NCBI GenBank assembly: GCA_021775355.1
Contig: JAJFHZ010000022.1
Location: 1 to 64,000 of the forward strand
Reading direction: 5' to 3'
Source of the DNA: Amylibacter sp.
Lineage (GTDB): Bacteria; Pseudomonadota; Alphaproteobacteria; Rhodobacterales; Rhodobacteraceae
DNA length: 64,000 nucleotides
The position numbers were made by a program, and so were the translations under genes. This document shows positions 1 to 9,859 of this stretch, piece after piece; the first letter of the stretch is position 1; every line of letters begins with the position of its first letter. The notes under the pieces were generated by a model. It saw only the letters and a list, made by a program, of their open reading frames with translations. It was not told the origin of the DNA and made no database searches.

Positions 1-98
1 AAAAACTTCGGAAAAATTTAGGTGAACAGTATGCCGTAAAATCAGTGCGTTCAGTTGGATATTTTGTTCAGGAACTTTGCATGGAAGATACATTGTAA
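1..98 (+). CDS. OmpR-type response regulator, C-terminal end only
   Basis: Reading from base 3, the edge holds 31 codons and a TAA stop at 96-98. The peptide starts KLRKNLGEQYAVKSV and continues RSVGYFVQ. This is the usual end of the OmpR/PhoB winged-helix domain: an LRKKLG recognition-helix end, then the wing strand with its V(R/K)xVGY signature. The receiver domain and the rest of the gene lie outside the window, so the partner kinase and target are unknown. It points toward pobA, which is on the opposite strand, and no clear terminator separates them. The family call rests on this short tail only. Confidence 0.6.
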   Translation, partial: KLRKNLGEQYAVKSVRSVGYFVQELCMEDTL

Positions 99-204
99 AC
101 AAATGCGAATACTATGAAATATTAACGCACAGCAGAAATAAGGAATTTACAGAAAGTGTCCCGAGAGTTCGTACATATCTACACTTTTGAAAAGTTCGCT
201 GGCA

Positions 205-1389
<1,185 letters not shown>

Positions 1390-2337
1390 TTAGTTGCTTA
1401 ACATCTGTTCGATACGGTCAAGGACTTCCATCGCGGGCAGGCATTGCGCAACCGAGCCGTTTGGTTCGCGCCCTTCTTGAATGGCTGCAATAAACTCGCG
1501 GTCAATCAGTTCTATACCGTTGTTGGAAACAGCGATACCCGACAAATCAATGGGTTTTTCGTAGCCATCGACCAGATCGTCATAACGCGCAACCCATGTG
1601 CCATTGTCACAGATATATCTAAAAAATGTTCCCAAAGGCCCATCGTTATTAAACGATAGGGACAGGGTGCAAATTGCCCCATTTGGGGTTTTCATGATAA
1701 TGCTCATGTCCATCGCAATGCCAAGTTCCGGGTGCTTTGGGCCCTGAACGCCGTAAACCTCGGATACTATTTCGCCAGTTTGATATTGAAACAGGTCTAC
1801 GGTGTGACAGGCATGGTGCCATAGCAAATGATCGGTCCAGCTGCGGGCATTGCCAGCGGCATTAATATTTTTACGGCGGTAAAAATATGTCTGCACATCC
1901 AGTTGCTGAATGCTGATCTCGCTGTTGGTAATCTTGTTGTGGATCCATTGATGTGACGGGTTAAAACGGCGCACATGGCCGGCCATAGCAGTTATGCCGG
2001 TTTCTTTTTGCACCTGAACAATTTCGCGGGCGTCCGCCAGCGTGTCGGACATTGGGATTTCAACCAGCACATGTTTGCCTGCTTTCATGCATTCAATCGC
2101 CTGTGTTGCGTGCATTTGGGTGGGCGTTGACAAGATCACCGCATCGACATCATCACGGGCCAGACTAACAGCGAGATCGGTTGTTGCATGTGTGATCCCG
2201 CGTTCTTTGGCAAATTGTTTGATTGCGGCTTGTTGGCGGCCGACAACAGATGTGACAGTTACCCCATCTATTTTTGCCAACGCATTGAGATGTTTCGTTC
2301 CAAAGGCACCTGCAGCACCTGCTACGCAAATTCTCAT
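1390..2337 (-). CDS. ligC: 4-carboxy-2-hydroxymuconate-6-semialdehyde dehydrogenase
   Basis: Gfo/Idh/MocA-family NAD(P)-dependent enzyme, 315 residues, the same length as LigC of Sphingobium SYK-6. It oxidises the hemiacetal of the LigAB ring-cleavage product to 2-pyrone-4,6-dicarboxylate. The Rossmann motif GAAGAFG is at residues 7-13. Further segments agree with the LigC pattern as recalled: STPTQMHATQAIECMKAGKH, GHVRRFNPSHQWIHNKI and LSFNNDGPLGTFFRYICDNG, which separates it from generic oxidoreductases of the family. An AGGA ribosome site precedes the ATG. It lies between the LysR regulator and pobA on the minus strand, whereas the other pathway genes are divergent. Confidence 0.93.
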   Translation of the reverse strand: MRICVAGAAGAFGTKHLNALAKIDGVTVTSVVGRQQAAIKQFAKERGITHATTDLAVSLARDDVDAVILSTPTQMHATQAIECMKAGKHVLVEIPMSDTLADAREIVQVQKETGITAMAGHVRRFNPSHQWIHNKITNSEISIQQLDVQTYFYRRKNINAAGNARSWTDHLLWHHACHTVDLFQYQTGEIVSEVYGVQGPKHPELGIAMDMSIIMKTPNGAICTLSLSFNNDGPLGTFFRYICDNGTWVARYDDLVDGYEKPIDLSGIAVSNNGIELIDREFIAAIQEGREPNGSVAQCLPAMEVLDRIEQMLSN

Positions 2338-2361
2338 ATTCTTTGTCCTACAAATTTGTAA

Positions 2362-2383
2362 AAAGCTGCTCTGAAACAGCTTT
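2362..2383 (-). terminator. Probable rho-independent terminator after the LysR gene
   Basis: On the minus strand a 7-bp stem (AAAGCTG / CAGCTTT) with an 8-base loop runs directly into a stretch of five T. It lies 76 bases past the regulator stop and 25 bases before ligC, so it would separate the regulator transcript from ligC-pobA. Part of the T run is inside the stem, so strength is uncertain. Confidence 0.45.
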
Positions 2384-2452
2384 CATTTGTTATCTTTACG
2401 CCAGTTTTCCAAGATTGTTGAAATCAGAAAAACAATTTCCCTATCGAACTTT

Positions 2453-2466
2453 TGAATAGCTATTCA
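2453..2466. promoter_or_regulatory. 14-bp palindrome upstream of ligC-pobA
   Basis: TGAATAGCTATTCA is a perfect inverted repeat. It overlaps the stop codon of the LysR gene and lies about 115 bases upstream of ligC. The extended form TTGAATAGctaTTCAT recurs with three changed bases (TTGAATAGgtgTTCAT) in front of the Rieske oxygenase gene at 13210. It is a candidate operator for the adjacent LysR-type regulator. This is inference from symmetry and position. Confidence 0.4.
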
Positions 2467-3686
2467 TCAATTGTTACCAACCCTGATTGATCAAGGTGTA
2501 TTTTTCTGACGATGTCCAGAAATAGGTTCTGGGTTGGCGTTGGTTCCCAATCCCTACGGTAGGTCAACCCAATGGGTCGTGTACTGTCAGGCAAATCTAT
2601 GGGTAGAGCGATAAGGGATTTGTTTTTAAGCTCATGTCGGATTTGATTAACAGATGTGATGGTTACATAATCACCGGTTAACAGCATGCCGCGGACTAGA
2701 ACCAAAGAGCTGGAAACAACTTTGATCGGCGTATTTTCCATATCGGAAATATGCAGCATGTCATGTAGATAAGTTCCCGTCGGTGTTTGCTTCGGCGGTG
2801 TGATCCATGGGTAGTTCAAGGTATCATTCAAATTAAGATCGGAGGTTTTCGATAGCGGATGGCCGAACCGTACTACAATCGCAAGCGGGTCTTCGAACAG
2901 GGTTTCTTGAATGATCTCTTCGTGTGGGGCCGGGTCACGTAATGCCCCAATTATTAAGTCCAGTTGACTGTGTCGCAGGTCGCGTAGAAGTTTCAGATAG
3001 GGGCCTTCTACGGTTTTGATTTGCACAAATTCTTTATCTTTCAGGAATTTGTGAATGGACTGTGGTAAACACCAGGCACGTGCAAGGGGCAAGGAACCTA
3101 TCGTAATCCTTGTTGTATCGCGGCCTTGCCGGGCTGCAATTTCGTAAAACCCCTGTTGCAGTTCGGATGCTGCAATCCGAATGTGACGTACCAACATTTC
3201 GGCAGTAGGGGTAAGTGTGATGCCCTTGCCAGACGCTAAAAACAATGACTGACCAATAATTTTTTCCAGATCGCGGGCGGCCCGATGGATGGACGGTTGT
3301 GAAATTCCAATGTTCCACGCGGCCATGGAAAAACTGCGGGCAGTGGCAAGTGCAACCAGTGCCCGTAGCTGTGGAACGGTAAGTTTTTGGTCGACGCGTT
3401 CAAGACTATTTTGACCGTTTTCCGCTGCCTTTTTTGTGCCAAGTGCAATTTCGGCAAGGGCGCGATCTGTACGTCTTAGATAAGATTTCCCGGCTTCTGT
3501 TAGCGACATCCCTTTGTGCAATCGTATGAATAAAGTCGTATTTAGGGCCGTTTCCAGTTTTGATATGGCGTGGGTGATTGCGGGTTGTGATAGAAATACA
3601 ACCTCTGCTGCCTGACTGATGCTGCCTTGTCTGGCAACTTCGGTAAAGGCGCGTAAATGTCGGATATTCGGAAATTGTGGTTCCAT
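2460..3686 (-). CDS. LysR-type regulator with two tandem DNA-binding domains
   Basis: A 408-residue regulator, about 100 longer than a normal LysR protein. The extra length is a complete second winged helix-turn-helix. The first domain (about residues 5-65) contains GSISQAAEVVFLSQPAITHA, the second (about 103-165) contains RSFSMAAWNIGISQPSIHRA, and a periplasmic-binding-like effector domain follows from about residue 190. A start ten codons upstream at 3716 is possible, but the ATG at 3686 has a GAGGG ribosome site at the right distance and the upstream start lies inside a palindrome. It is divergent from galB-ligB and upstream of ligC-pobA, so it probably controls the protocatechuate 4,5-cleavage genes with a pathway acid as inducer. 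Confidence 0.85.
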   Translation of the reverse strand: MEPQFPNIRHLRAFTEVARQGSISQAAEVVFLSQPAITHAISKLETALNTTLFIRLHKGMSLTEAGKSYLRRTDRALAEIALGTKKAAENGQNSLERVDQKLTVPQLRALVALATARSFSMAAWNIGISQPSIHRAARDLEKIIGQSLFLASGKGITLTPTAEMLVRHIRIAASELQQGFYEIAARQGRDTTRITIGSLPLARAWCLPQSIHKFLKDKEFVQIKTVEGPYLKLLRDLRHSQLDLIIGALRDPAPHEEIIQETLFEDPLAIVVRFGHPLSKTSDLNLNDTLNYPWITPPKQTPTGTYLHDMLHISDMENTPIKVVSSSLVLVRGMLLTGDYVTITSVNQIRHELKNKSLIALPIDLPDSTRPIGLTYRRDWEPTPTQNLFLDIVRKIHLDQSGLVTIDE

Positions 3687-3706
3687 GAATTGGCCCTCAA
3701 AACATG

Positions 3707-3740
3707 TGCTATCCATAGCATCTATAGTATTTCATTATAG
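3707..3740. promoter_or_regulatory. Candidate LysR operator between regulator and galB operon
   Basis: Two dyads sit side by side in the divergent promoter. TGCTATCCATAGCA (3707-3720) is a perfect inverted repeat around CC. CTATA-N9-TATAG (3722-3740) has the form of a LysR-type site. The first nine bases TGCTATCCA recur at 8514, upstream of the ABC transporter genes, again followed after eight bases by ATAG. The layout suits a LysR recognition site plus activation site serving the galB operon. Confidence 0.5.
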
Positions 3741-3822
3741 GAGGTAAGGTTTTTCGATTGGTAATTCAGTGATTTTAACCCGATGCTGAAATGACCTGCT
3801 TAATTAATAAGGAACCAAGTTC

Positions 3823-4560
3823 ATGCCTGATAAAAAAACCGCGATTGTGATCAGCGCACATGCTGCAGATTTTGTTTGGCGGGCAGGCGGAGCGATAGCA
3901 CAACATCAGGCCAAGGGGTATGAGGTGACAGTTGTGTGTCTATCATATGGTGAACGCGGTGAAAGTGCAAAGTTGTGGAAACAAGAAGGCATGACGCTGG
4001 AGAAGGTCAAAACCGCACGGCGGATTGAAGCGGAGAATGCAGCGCAGGCTCTAGATGTGCATGACATTCAGTTTTTTGATCTAGGGGACTATCCGCTGGT
4101 TTTGGAGTGTGATGATAAATACCGTTTGGTTGATGTGATCCGTGCAGTGCAGCCGAATTTCATGATGAGCCATTCGCAATACGACCCTTACAATACCGAT
4201 CACATGTACACTACCGATGTGGCGATGGAATGTCGGATGATTGCGCAGGCTTGGGGACATAATCCTGGTGAAAAGGTTTTGGGTGCGCCGCAGTTGTATT
4301 TGTTTGAGCCACACCAGACAGAACAGATGGGTTGGAAGCCGAACGTGTTTTTGGACATCACGGAAGTGTGGGACAAAAAACGTGCAGCTATCGAATGTAT
4401 GGAAGGCCAACAGCATTTGTGGGATTTCTATACTAATGTCGCGGAAAACCGTGGCAATCATTTTCGGCGCAATTCAGGCGGTATGGCAGGTGGAAAACCA
4501 TCACGTTATGCGGAAGGGTTTCAGGCGGTCTATCCGGCAACCGTGGATGAATTGATATGA
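3823..4560 (+). CDS. galB: 4-oxalomesaconate hydratase, PIG-L family
   Basis: A 245-residue protein of the PIG-L/LmbE metal-dependent fold. In the gallate and protocatechuate 4,5-cleavage pathways this family supplies GalB, which hydrates 4-oxalomesaconate to 4-carboxy-4-hydroxy-2-oxoadipate. The first motif reads [13 protein letters not shown] (residues 11-23) in place of the AHPDDE of deacetylases; as recalled, a similar form occurs in GalB. Later [14 protein letters not shown] (about 124-137) gives the second His-rich metal site. It is the first gene of a tightly packed operon and its stop overlaps the ligK start by four bases. LigJ is an unrelated enzyme for the same step and is absent here. 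Confidence 0.85.
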   Translation: MPDKKTAIVISAHAADFVWRAGGAIAQHQAKGYEVTVVCLSYGERGESAKLWKQEGMTLEKVKTARRIEAENAAQALDVHDIQFFDLGDYPLVLECDDKYRLVDVIRAVQPNFMMSHSQYDPYNTDHMYTTDVAMECRMIAQAWGHNPGEKVLGAPQLYLFEPHQTEQMGWKPNVFLDITEVWDKKRAAIECMEGQQHLWDFYTNVAENRGNHFRRNSGGMAGGKPSRYAEGFQAVYPATVDELI

Positions 4561-5228
4561 ATGTAGTTGTTCAGAACATTGAACGGGCTGATCCGAGTGT
4601 TGTGAAAGCTTTAAGTTCGTGCGGCGTAGCGACGGTGCATGAAGCACAGGGCCGTAAGGGGCTTTTAGCCTCTTATATGCGTCCGATTTATAGAGGTGCT
4701 TCAATAGGGGCTTCGGCGATTACCATCTTAGCAGCGCCTCGTGATAACTGGATGCTTCACGTTGCAATAGAGCAGCTACAAAAGGGCGATGTTTTGGTTC
4801 TGGCGGTAACGTCGCCAACGGACGCGGGTTACTTTGGTGATTTACTGGCAACATCTGCACAGGCACGGGGTTGCGTCGGCTTAATCATTGATGCGGGCGT
4901 GCGCGATGTGCAGGATTTGCAGGCGATGGATTTTCCTGTTTGGTCGAAAGCGATATGTGCGCAAGGCACGGTGAAAGAAACTTTGGGTTCGGTCAACGTT
5001 CCCGTTGTTTGTGCAGGAGCGAAGATTACTCCCGGCGATGTGATTGTAGCGGATGATGACGGGGTTTGTGTTGTGAAGTGCGAAGAGGCGGCAGAGGTTT
5101 TGAAAAAAGCGCAAGCGCGTTTGGCCAATGAAGAACAGAAACGTGCGCGTTTGGCTGATGGTGAGTTAGGGTTGGACATGTATGATATGCGCGGACGCCT
5201 TTCAGAAAAGGGTCTGAAATATGTCTGA
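4557..5228 (+). CDS. ligK: 4-carboxy-4-hydroxy-2-oxoadipate aldolase (LigK/GalC)
   Basis: RraA-fold class II aldolase of 223 residues that splits 4-carboxy-4-hydroxy-2-oxoadipate into pyruvate and oxaloacetate, and usually also decarboxylates oxaloacetate. The family motif [14 protein letters not shown] near residue 110 carries the Arg-Asp pair that binds substrate and metal. The N-terminal [15 protein letters not shown] and the C-terminal [15 protein letters not shown] match the family. The start overlaps the galB stop (ATGA), and its end overlaps galD by eight bases, which indicates translational coupling. It catalyses the last step of the pathway in this window. Confidence 0.92.
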   Translation: MNVVVQNIERADPSVVKALSSCGVATVHEAQGRKGLLASYMRPIYRGASIGASAITILAAPRDNWMLHVAIEQLQKGDVLVLAVTSPTDAGYFGDLLATSAQARGCVGLIIDAGVRDVQDLQAMDFPVWSKAICAQGTVKETLGSVNVPVVCAGAKITPGDVIVADDDGVCVVKCEEAAEVLKKAQARLANEEQKRARLADGELGLDMYDMRGRLSEKGLKYV

Positions 5229-6276
5229 ACGAGGTATCCCGTGCATGTGGATGCGCGGCGGCACGTCCAAGGGCGGATTCTTTTTGGCTGATGATCTGCC
5301 GGATGATATTGCGGCACGTGATGCGGCTTTGTTGGCGGTGATGGGGTCACCTGATTTGCGGCAAATCGATGGGATGGGTGGGGCTGATCCACTGACATCC
5401 AAGGTGGCTGTGGTGCGTAAGTCTGATACAAATGCTGATGTGGATTATCTGTTTTTGCAAGTGTCCGTGGATGAAGCGCGTGTCAGCGATACACAAAATT
5501 GTGGTAACATGCTTGCCGCTGTTGCCCCTTTTGCGATTGAGCGGGGGCTAGTGACAGCGACAGATGATAAAACGCGCGTTGCAGTTTATATGCAGAACAC
5601 AAGCAAAGTAGCGGTACTTTCGGTGCGGACACCGCAGGGGCGAATAACATACAAAGGGGATGCGCGGATTGACGGGGTTCCGGGATGTGCCAGTCCTATT
5701 TCTATTGCCTTTAAGGATACCGCTGGTTCCAGTTGTGGTGCACTTTTGCCAACGGGTAATGGGCGCGACAAAATTAAGGGTATTGATGTGACTTTGATTG
5801 ACAACGGGATGCCTTGTGTGGTGATGCGTGCCGCCGATTTGGGGATAACCGGGGCTGAAACCCGTGAAGAGCTGGAGGCGAATACCGAACTGCACAGACG
5901 CTTGGAAGCGATCCGCCTTGCTGTAGGGCCAATGATGAACCTAGGCGATGTCACGGATAAAACCGTGCCTAAAATGACCATGATCAGTGCGCCACAGAAG
6001 GGTGGTGCGATTGGGACACGGACATTTATACCGCACCGCTGCCATGCCTCAATCGGGGTTTTGGGGGCGGTTTCCGTAGCAACTGCCTGTTTGTTAAAAG
6101 GTTCAGTTGCGGCGGATCTGGCGGTCGTACCACCAGGTAACCCCAAAGCACTACAGATAGAACATCCGCTGGGCGAAACCACAATCATTGCCGAGCTGGG
6201 GGATGATGGTTCTGTGAACGGTGCCGCGATATTGCGCACGGCGCGAAAACTGTTTGATGGTGAGGTTTTCGCATGA
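5221..6276 (+). CDS. galD: 4-oxalomesaconate tautomerase
   Basis: PrpF/diaminopimelate-epimerase-fold isomerase of 351 residues. GalD interconverts the keto and enol forms of 4-oxalomesaconate, giving GalB its substrate. Seen here: the opening [20 protein letters not shown], an active-site Cys region [17 protein letters not shown] (about residues 90-105), and the family-typical [20 protein letters not shown]. Placement between ligK and ligI supports GalD over the 2-methylaconitate isomerase PrpF, and there are no methylcitrate genes nearby. LigU is the alternative name for the related Sphingobium enzyme. Confidence 0.88.
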   Translation: MSERGIPCMWMRGGTSKGGFFLADDLPDDIAARDAALLAVMGSPDLRQIDGMGGADPLTSKVAVVRKSDTNADVDYLFLQVSVDEARVSDTQNCGNMLAAVAPFAIERGLVTATDDKTRVAVYMQNTSKVAVLSVRTPQGRITYKGDARIDGVPGCASPISIAFKDTAGSSCGALLPTGNGRDKIKGIDVTLIDNGMPCVVMRAADLGITGAETREELEANTELHRRLEAIRLAVGPMMNLGDVTDKTVPKMTMISAPQKGGAIGTRTFIPHRCHASIGVLGAVSVATACLLKGSVAADLAVVPPGNPKALQIEHPLGETTIIAELGDDGSVNGAAILRTARKLFDGEVFA

Positions 6277-7163
6277 TGAAAGATAAGCAAGTGATGGATG
6301 CGGACTGGATGGTGTTTCATCCAAACCCTCGAAAGCCTAGCTTTACCCCGCCAAAGGGCGCTGTGGATGCGCATTGCCATGTGTTTGGGCCGGCACATGA
6401 TTTTCCTTACGCCGCCAAGCGAAAGTATACACCTTGCGATGCTGGTAAAGAACAGCTGTTTTCATTGCGCGATCATCTGGGATTTTCGCGTAATGTGATT
6501 GTGCAGGCGTCTTGCCATGGGCGCAACAATGATGCTTTGATTGATGCTTTGGAAACCGCAGGCGATCTTGCGCGTGGTGTGACCGTTGTCGGGCCTGATG
6601 TGACGGACGAAGAGCTACATAAAATGGACACGGCGGGTGTGCGTGGTGTGCGGTTCAATTTTGTCAAACGTCTTGTGGATGCTACACCAAAGCATGTGTT
6701 TTTGGATATTGCCGCGCGGGTGAAAAAACTGGGGTGGCATATCGTGGTTTATTTTGAAGCCGCGGATTTGCACGACTTGATCCCATTCTTAAAACAACTT
6801 CCAACAGTGGTGGTTGTGGATCATATGGGGCGGCCTGATGTGTCAAAACCGCCAACACATGAAAGCTTTCAGGCGTTCATCACGCTGTTGTCTGAGAATG
6901 ATAATTTTTGGACGAAAGTCACGTGCCCTGAGCGGCTGACACTTGCAGGTCCGCCCTATGATGATGTCATTCCGTTTGCACGGACTTTGGTTGATCTTTT
7001 CCCCACTCGGGTGCTTTGGGGGACAGACTGGCCACATCCGAATATGAAATCCCATATGCCTGATGATGGAATTCTGGTAGATGTGATACCGCGTATTGCG
7101 ACAAGCAAAGAAAAACAACAGGCGTTATTGGTGGACAACCCAATGCGGCTTTACTGGCCATAA
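6273..7163 (+). CDS. ligI: 2-pyrone-4,6-dicarboxylate hydrolase
   Basis: Amidohydrolase-superfamily lactonase (296 residues) that opens 2-pyrone-4,6-dicarboxylate to 4-oxalomesaconate. The metal-type motif VDAHCHVFGP is near residue 30, and the C-terminal WGTDWPHPN near residue 250 holds the catalytic Asp. The segments RGVRFNFVKRL and VVVDHMGRPDVS match LigI. Two in-frame ATG codons (6273 and 6276) overlap the galD stop; either may be used. It acts after LigC. Confidence 0.93.
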   Translation: MMKDKQVMDADWMVFHPNPRKPSFTPPKGAVDAHCHVFGPAHDFPYAAKRKYTPCDAGKEQLFSLRDHLGFSRNVIVQASCHGRNNDALIDALETAGDLARGVTVVGPDVTDEELHKMDTAGVRGVRFNFVKRLVDATPKHVFLDIAARVKKLGWHIVVYFEAADLHDLIPFLKQLPTVVVVDHMGRPDVSKPPTHESFQAFITLLSENDNFWTKVTCPERLTLAGPPYDDVIPFARTLVDLFPTRVLWGTDWPHPNMKSHMPDDGILVDVIPRIATSKEKQQALLVDNPMRLYWP

Positions 7164-7175
7164 AGGAGAAAGTAC

Positions 7176-7535
7176 GTGCAACTGGACGAATTTGACCATC
7201 ACACCCCGATTGAGGGCACAACCTTTTTCGACGGTGAAATGGCAATGAAAGGCTATGCGCTGAACAAAATGTGTTTTTCGTTTAATAAAGCGGATGCACG
7301 GGAAGCTTATCTGGCTGACCCAGAAAGCTATATGGAAAGCTTCAAGTTGAACGAGGGGCAAAAGCAAGCCTGCCGCAACAAGAATGTGCTGGAAATGATC
7401 GCAGAGGGTGGCAATATTTATTATCTGGCCAAGCTTGCTGGGATTTATAAGATGAATATGCAGGATATTGGGGCACAGCAGACGGGTGTGTCAGTGGATG
7501 CCTTCAAGGAAAAATTGCGTAAGGCAGGGGATTGA
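7176..7535 (+). CDS. ligA: Protocatechuate 4,5-dioxygenase, alpha subunit
   Basis: Small subunit (119 residues) of the extradiol ring-cleavage dioxygenase. It covers one side of the LigB active site and has no iron ligands itself. The helical LigA signature is visible in YALNKMCFSFNKADAREAYL and in AGIYKMNMQDIGAQQTGVS. Translation starts at GTG 7176 behind AAAGGAGAAAG. It is separated from ligI by 12 bases and from ligB by one base. Alpha and beta are separate genes here, the usual state for protocatechuate enzymes; fused versions occur in gallate dioxygenases. Confidence 0.94.
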   Translation: MQLDEFDHHTPIEGTTFFDGEMAMKGYALNKMCFSFNKADAREAYLADPESYMESFKLNEGQKQACRNKNVLEMIAEGGNIYYLAKLAGIYKMNMQDIGAQQTGVSVDAFKEKLRKAGD

Positions 7536-7536
7536 T

Positions 7537-8385
7537 ATGGCGAAAATTATCGGTGGACTGACGACATCCCATATTCCGGCCGTTGGCAATGCGATTGCAA
7601 ACGAACTGTTGGACGAACCTTATTGGAAACCTTTTTTTGATGCTTACCCACCGATCCGCGAATGGCTGGACAAGCATAAACCCGATGTTGCAATCAATAT
7701 TTACAATGACCACGGGCTGGGATTTTTCCTTGATCAAATGCCGACTTTTGCCATTGGTGCAGCGCATGAGTATATTAATGAGGATGAAGGTTGGGGTATT
7801 CCTGTGTTGCCGCCTTTTAAGGGGGACGCCCCATTTTCATGGCATATCATTGAAAGCATGGTTGATGATGAATTTGATATTACCTCTTGTCAAGAATTGC
7901 CCGTAGATCACGGCTTTACCGTGCCGATGCAACTGTTTTGGCCTGGGCTTGGTGACAATCCCAATCTGCCACGTGCAATTCCAATTAGCGCAAACACAGT
8001 GCAACATCCCATCCCGACGTTGAAGCGCGCGTTGGATTTCGGCAAAGCTTTGGGTAAGGCTATTCGATCTTATCCTGAGGATGTTAAGGTGGTTGTACTT
8101 GGTACGGGTGGTTTGTCGCATCAGTTGGACGGGGAGCGTGCGGGGTTCATTAATAAAGAGTTCGATCAGATGTGTATGGAAAAGATCGTGACCGACCCTG
8201 AAAGCCTGACAAAGATTTCCCGCCATGAGCTGGTACGTCAGGCGGGTGCACAAGGCACCGAATTTTTGATGTGGATGATGATGCGCGGGGCATTAGGGGA
8301 TAAAGTGACGCCTTTACATCAAAATTATCATATTCCGATTTCGAATACGGGCGCAGGAACAATGCTGCTGGAGTGTGATGAATAA
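7537..8385 (+). CDS. ligB: Protocatechuate 4,5-dioxygenase, beta (catalytic) subunit
   Basis: Iron(II)-binding catalytic subunit, 282 residues from the ATG at 7537, which has AGGGG just upstream. An in-frame start at 7468 would lie inside ligA and is unlikely. His12 in GGLTTSHIPAVG and His59 in NIYNDHGLGFF correspond to the two His ligands, and the helix with GTEFLMWMMMRGAL near residue 240 carries the Glu ligand. It cleaves protocatechuate between C4 and C5 to 4-carboxy-2-hydroxymuconate semialdehyde. It is the last gene of the gal/lig operon; no hairpin terminator was seen in the 222 bases that follow. Confidence 0.95.
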   Translation: MAKIIGGLTTSHIPAVGNAIANELLDEPYWKPFFDAYPPIREWLDKHKPDVAINIYNDHGLGFFLDQMPTFAIGAAHEYINEDEGWGIPVLPPFKGDAPFSWHIIESMVDDEFDITSCQELPVDHGFTVPMQLFWPGLGDNPNLPRAIPISANTVQHPIPTLKRALDFGKALGKAIRSYPEDVKVVVLGTGGLSHQLDGERAGFINKEFDQMCMEKIVTDPESLTKISRHELVRQAGAQGTEFLMWMMMRGALGDKVTPLHQNYHIPISNTGAGTMLLECDE

Positions 8386-8513
8386 AATAGGAAAGGGAAA
8401 ATTCGGACCACAGGTTGTCGGTTTTTTGGATTGCTTAATAAATTAATATAATCCAACATGCCCAACATTATGCAGGTCATCGAACACATCTGCCTGCAAG
8501 GGGTTATTATATA

Positions 8514-8534
8514 TGCTATCCAGTTTCTGAATAG
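8514..8534. promoter_or_regulatory. Candidate LysR site upstream of the ABC transporter operon
   Basis: TGCTATCCA at 8514-8522 repeats the left half of the galB-promoter dyad at 3707 and is followed after an eight-base gap by ATAG in both places. Here the right side reads TGAATAG, as in the palindrome at 2453. It lies 74 bases before the ATG of the substrate-binding protein. Shared spacing suggests the same regulator, but the match is short. Confidence 0.35.
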
Positions 8535-8607
8535 TTCTGCGATATATCAATTTCCGCTTCAAGTGGAATTGGTTCAAAAGAAAACAAGGGTTCTAGGGAG
8601 GAATACC

Positions 8608-9783
8608 ATGAAAAAACTAATTAGTGCCGCACTCGCTGCAACGATGCTGACCAGCCTTGCGCAGGCAGCTGAAGTGAAGATCGGTTTCGTTACTACGCTG
8701 ACAACTGGGGCTGCCGTGATCGGTAAGGATCAGGAAAAAGCTGTCAATCTGGCGATAGAACATATGGGTGGCAAGATGGGTGATCTGGATGTTAACCTGA
8801 TTTTTGCTGATGATGGTTTCAAGCCCGAAACCGGTAAACAAGTAACAGATAAGCTGGTTAAACAGGACAACGTTGATATTGTTGCTGGCTACATCTGGAG
8901 CCACGTTTTGCTGGCGTCACGTAAATCTGTGTTGGATGCGGGCAAGTTCCTGATCACAGCCAACGCGGGTCCTGGCCCTGTTGCAGGTAAGCTTTGCCAT
9001 GAGAACTTCTTTTCTTCCAGCTGGCAGAATGATGAAACACCGATGGCGATGGGTGAAGTGCTGAACCAGAAAGGTGTGAAATCGATTTATATCATCGCGC
9101 CGAACTATGCCGCAGGTAAAGGTATGGTTGCCGGTGTGAAACGTACCTTCAAGGGTGAGATCATGGGAACGGACATGACCACATGGCCGACGCAACTGGA
9201 TTTTTCAGCGGAGTTGGCAAAAGCGAAGGCATCAGGTGCTGAAGGCTTGTTTGTGTTCTATCCGGGCAAAGCTGGTGGGGCGTTTATGAAGCAATATCAA
9301 CAGGCCGGCCTGAAAGACAGTCTGCCACTTTATACAACATTTACTGTAGATGCGTTATCATTACCGAAATTCCAAGCAGCGGACTTTACCGATGTTTTGG
9401 GATCACAGTTTACCCAGCAATGGGATCCAACGATTGATAATGAGCAGAACAAACGGTTTGTGGCAGATTTCCGTGCCAAGCACGGATCATACCCATCGTT
9501 TTATGCTGCACAAGCTTATGATTCTATATTCCTGATCAAGTCAGCGGTTGAAGCTGTAGGTGGCGATTTGTCAAATATGGACGGGATGCGTGCCGCGATG
9601 GAATCGGCAAGTTACCCATCTGTGCGCGGTGAATACACCTATGGCAACAACCACATGCCAATTCAGGCATATTACCTGCGTGAAGTTGTGAAAGATGATG
9701 ATGGAAACTGGACCACAAAAATCGTGCAAACGGTCTATGAAGCACATCAGGATATCTATGCCAAAGATTGCGCTTTGAACTAA
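8608..9783 (+). CDS. Branched-chain/aromatic-acid ABC transporter, substrate-binding protein
   Basis: Periplasmic binding protein of the Leu/Ile/Val family, 391 residues from the ATG at 8608, which follows a strong GGGAGG ribosome site. An open frame runs 50 codons further upstream but lacks such a site. A Sec signal peptide ends near AQA (residues 1-22), then EVKIGFVTTLTTGAAVIG begins the mature lobe. Position directly after ligB, and before a ring-hydroxylating oxygenase, argues for an aromatic carboxylate rather than an amino acid as ligand, as in other aromatic clusters with Liv-type systems. The ligand is not visible from sequence. Confidence 0.88.
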   Translation: MKKLISAALAATMLTSLAQAAEVKIGFVTTLTTGAAVIGKDQEKAVNLAIEHMGGKMGDLDVNLIFADDGFKPETGKQVTDKLVKQDNVDIVAGYIWSHVLLASRKSVLDAGKFLITANAGPGPVAGKLCHENFFSSSWQNDETPMAMGEVLNQKGVKSIYIIAPNYAAGKGMVAGVKRTFKGEIMGTDMTTWPTQLDFSAELAKAKASGAEGLFVFYPGKAGGAFMKQYQQAGLKDSLPLYTTFTVDALSLPKFQAADFTDVLGSQFTQQWDPTIDNEQNKRFVADFRAKHGSYPSFYAAQAYDSIFLIKSAVEAVGGDLSNMDGMRAAMESASYPSVRGEYTYGNNHMPIQAYYLREVVKDDDGNWTTKIVQTVYEAHQDIYAKDCALN

Positions 9784-9800
9784 ATTCAGATACATAAGAC

Positions 9801-9833
9801 TTAATATGGCCAGATACATTCTGGCCATATTAA
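9801..9833 (+). other. Long stem-loop between binding-protein and permease genes
   Basis: A perfect 13-bp inverted repeat (TTAATATGGCCAG / CTGGCCATATTAA) with a 7-base loop follows the binding-protein stop by 17 bases. There is no T run, so it is more likely a 3'-end stabiliser or partial read-through barrier that makes binding protein more abundant than permease than a full terminator. The second Liv-type operon has a comparable hairpin at the same place (52409). Confidence 0.65.
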
Positions 9834-9859
9834 CGTAACACTTAACAGAAATTTCGATC

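Noticed and set aside
3034..3318. Minus-strand frame inside the LysR gene in another phase, suggesting a frameshift
   Set aside because: The 408-codon regulator frame is unbroken through this stretch and encodes the second HTH and the start of the effector domain.
4829..5431. 200-codon minus-strand frame across the ligK/galD junction
   Set aside because: Antisense to two clear pathway genes; composition is low-complexity and no motif is seen.
5586..6398. 270-codon minus-strand frame over galD
   Set aside because: Mirror of galD codons; no ribosome site and no known fold.
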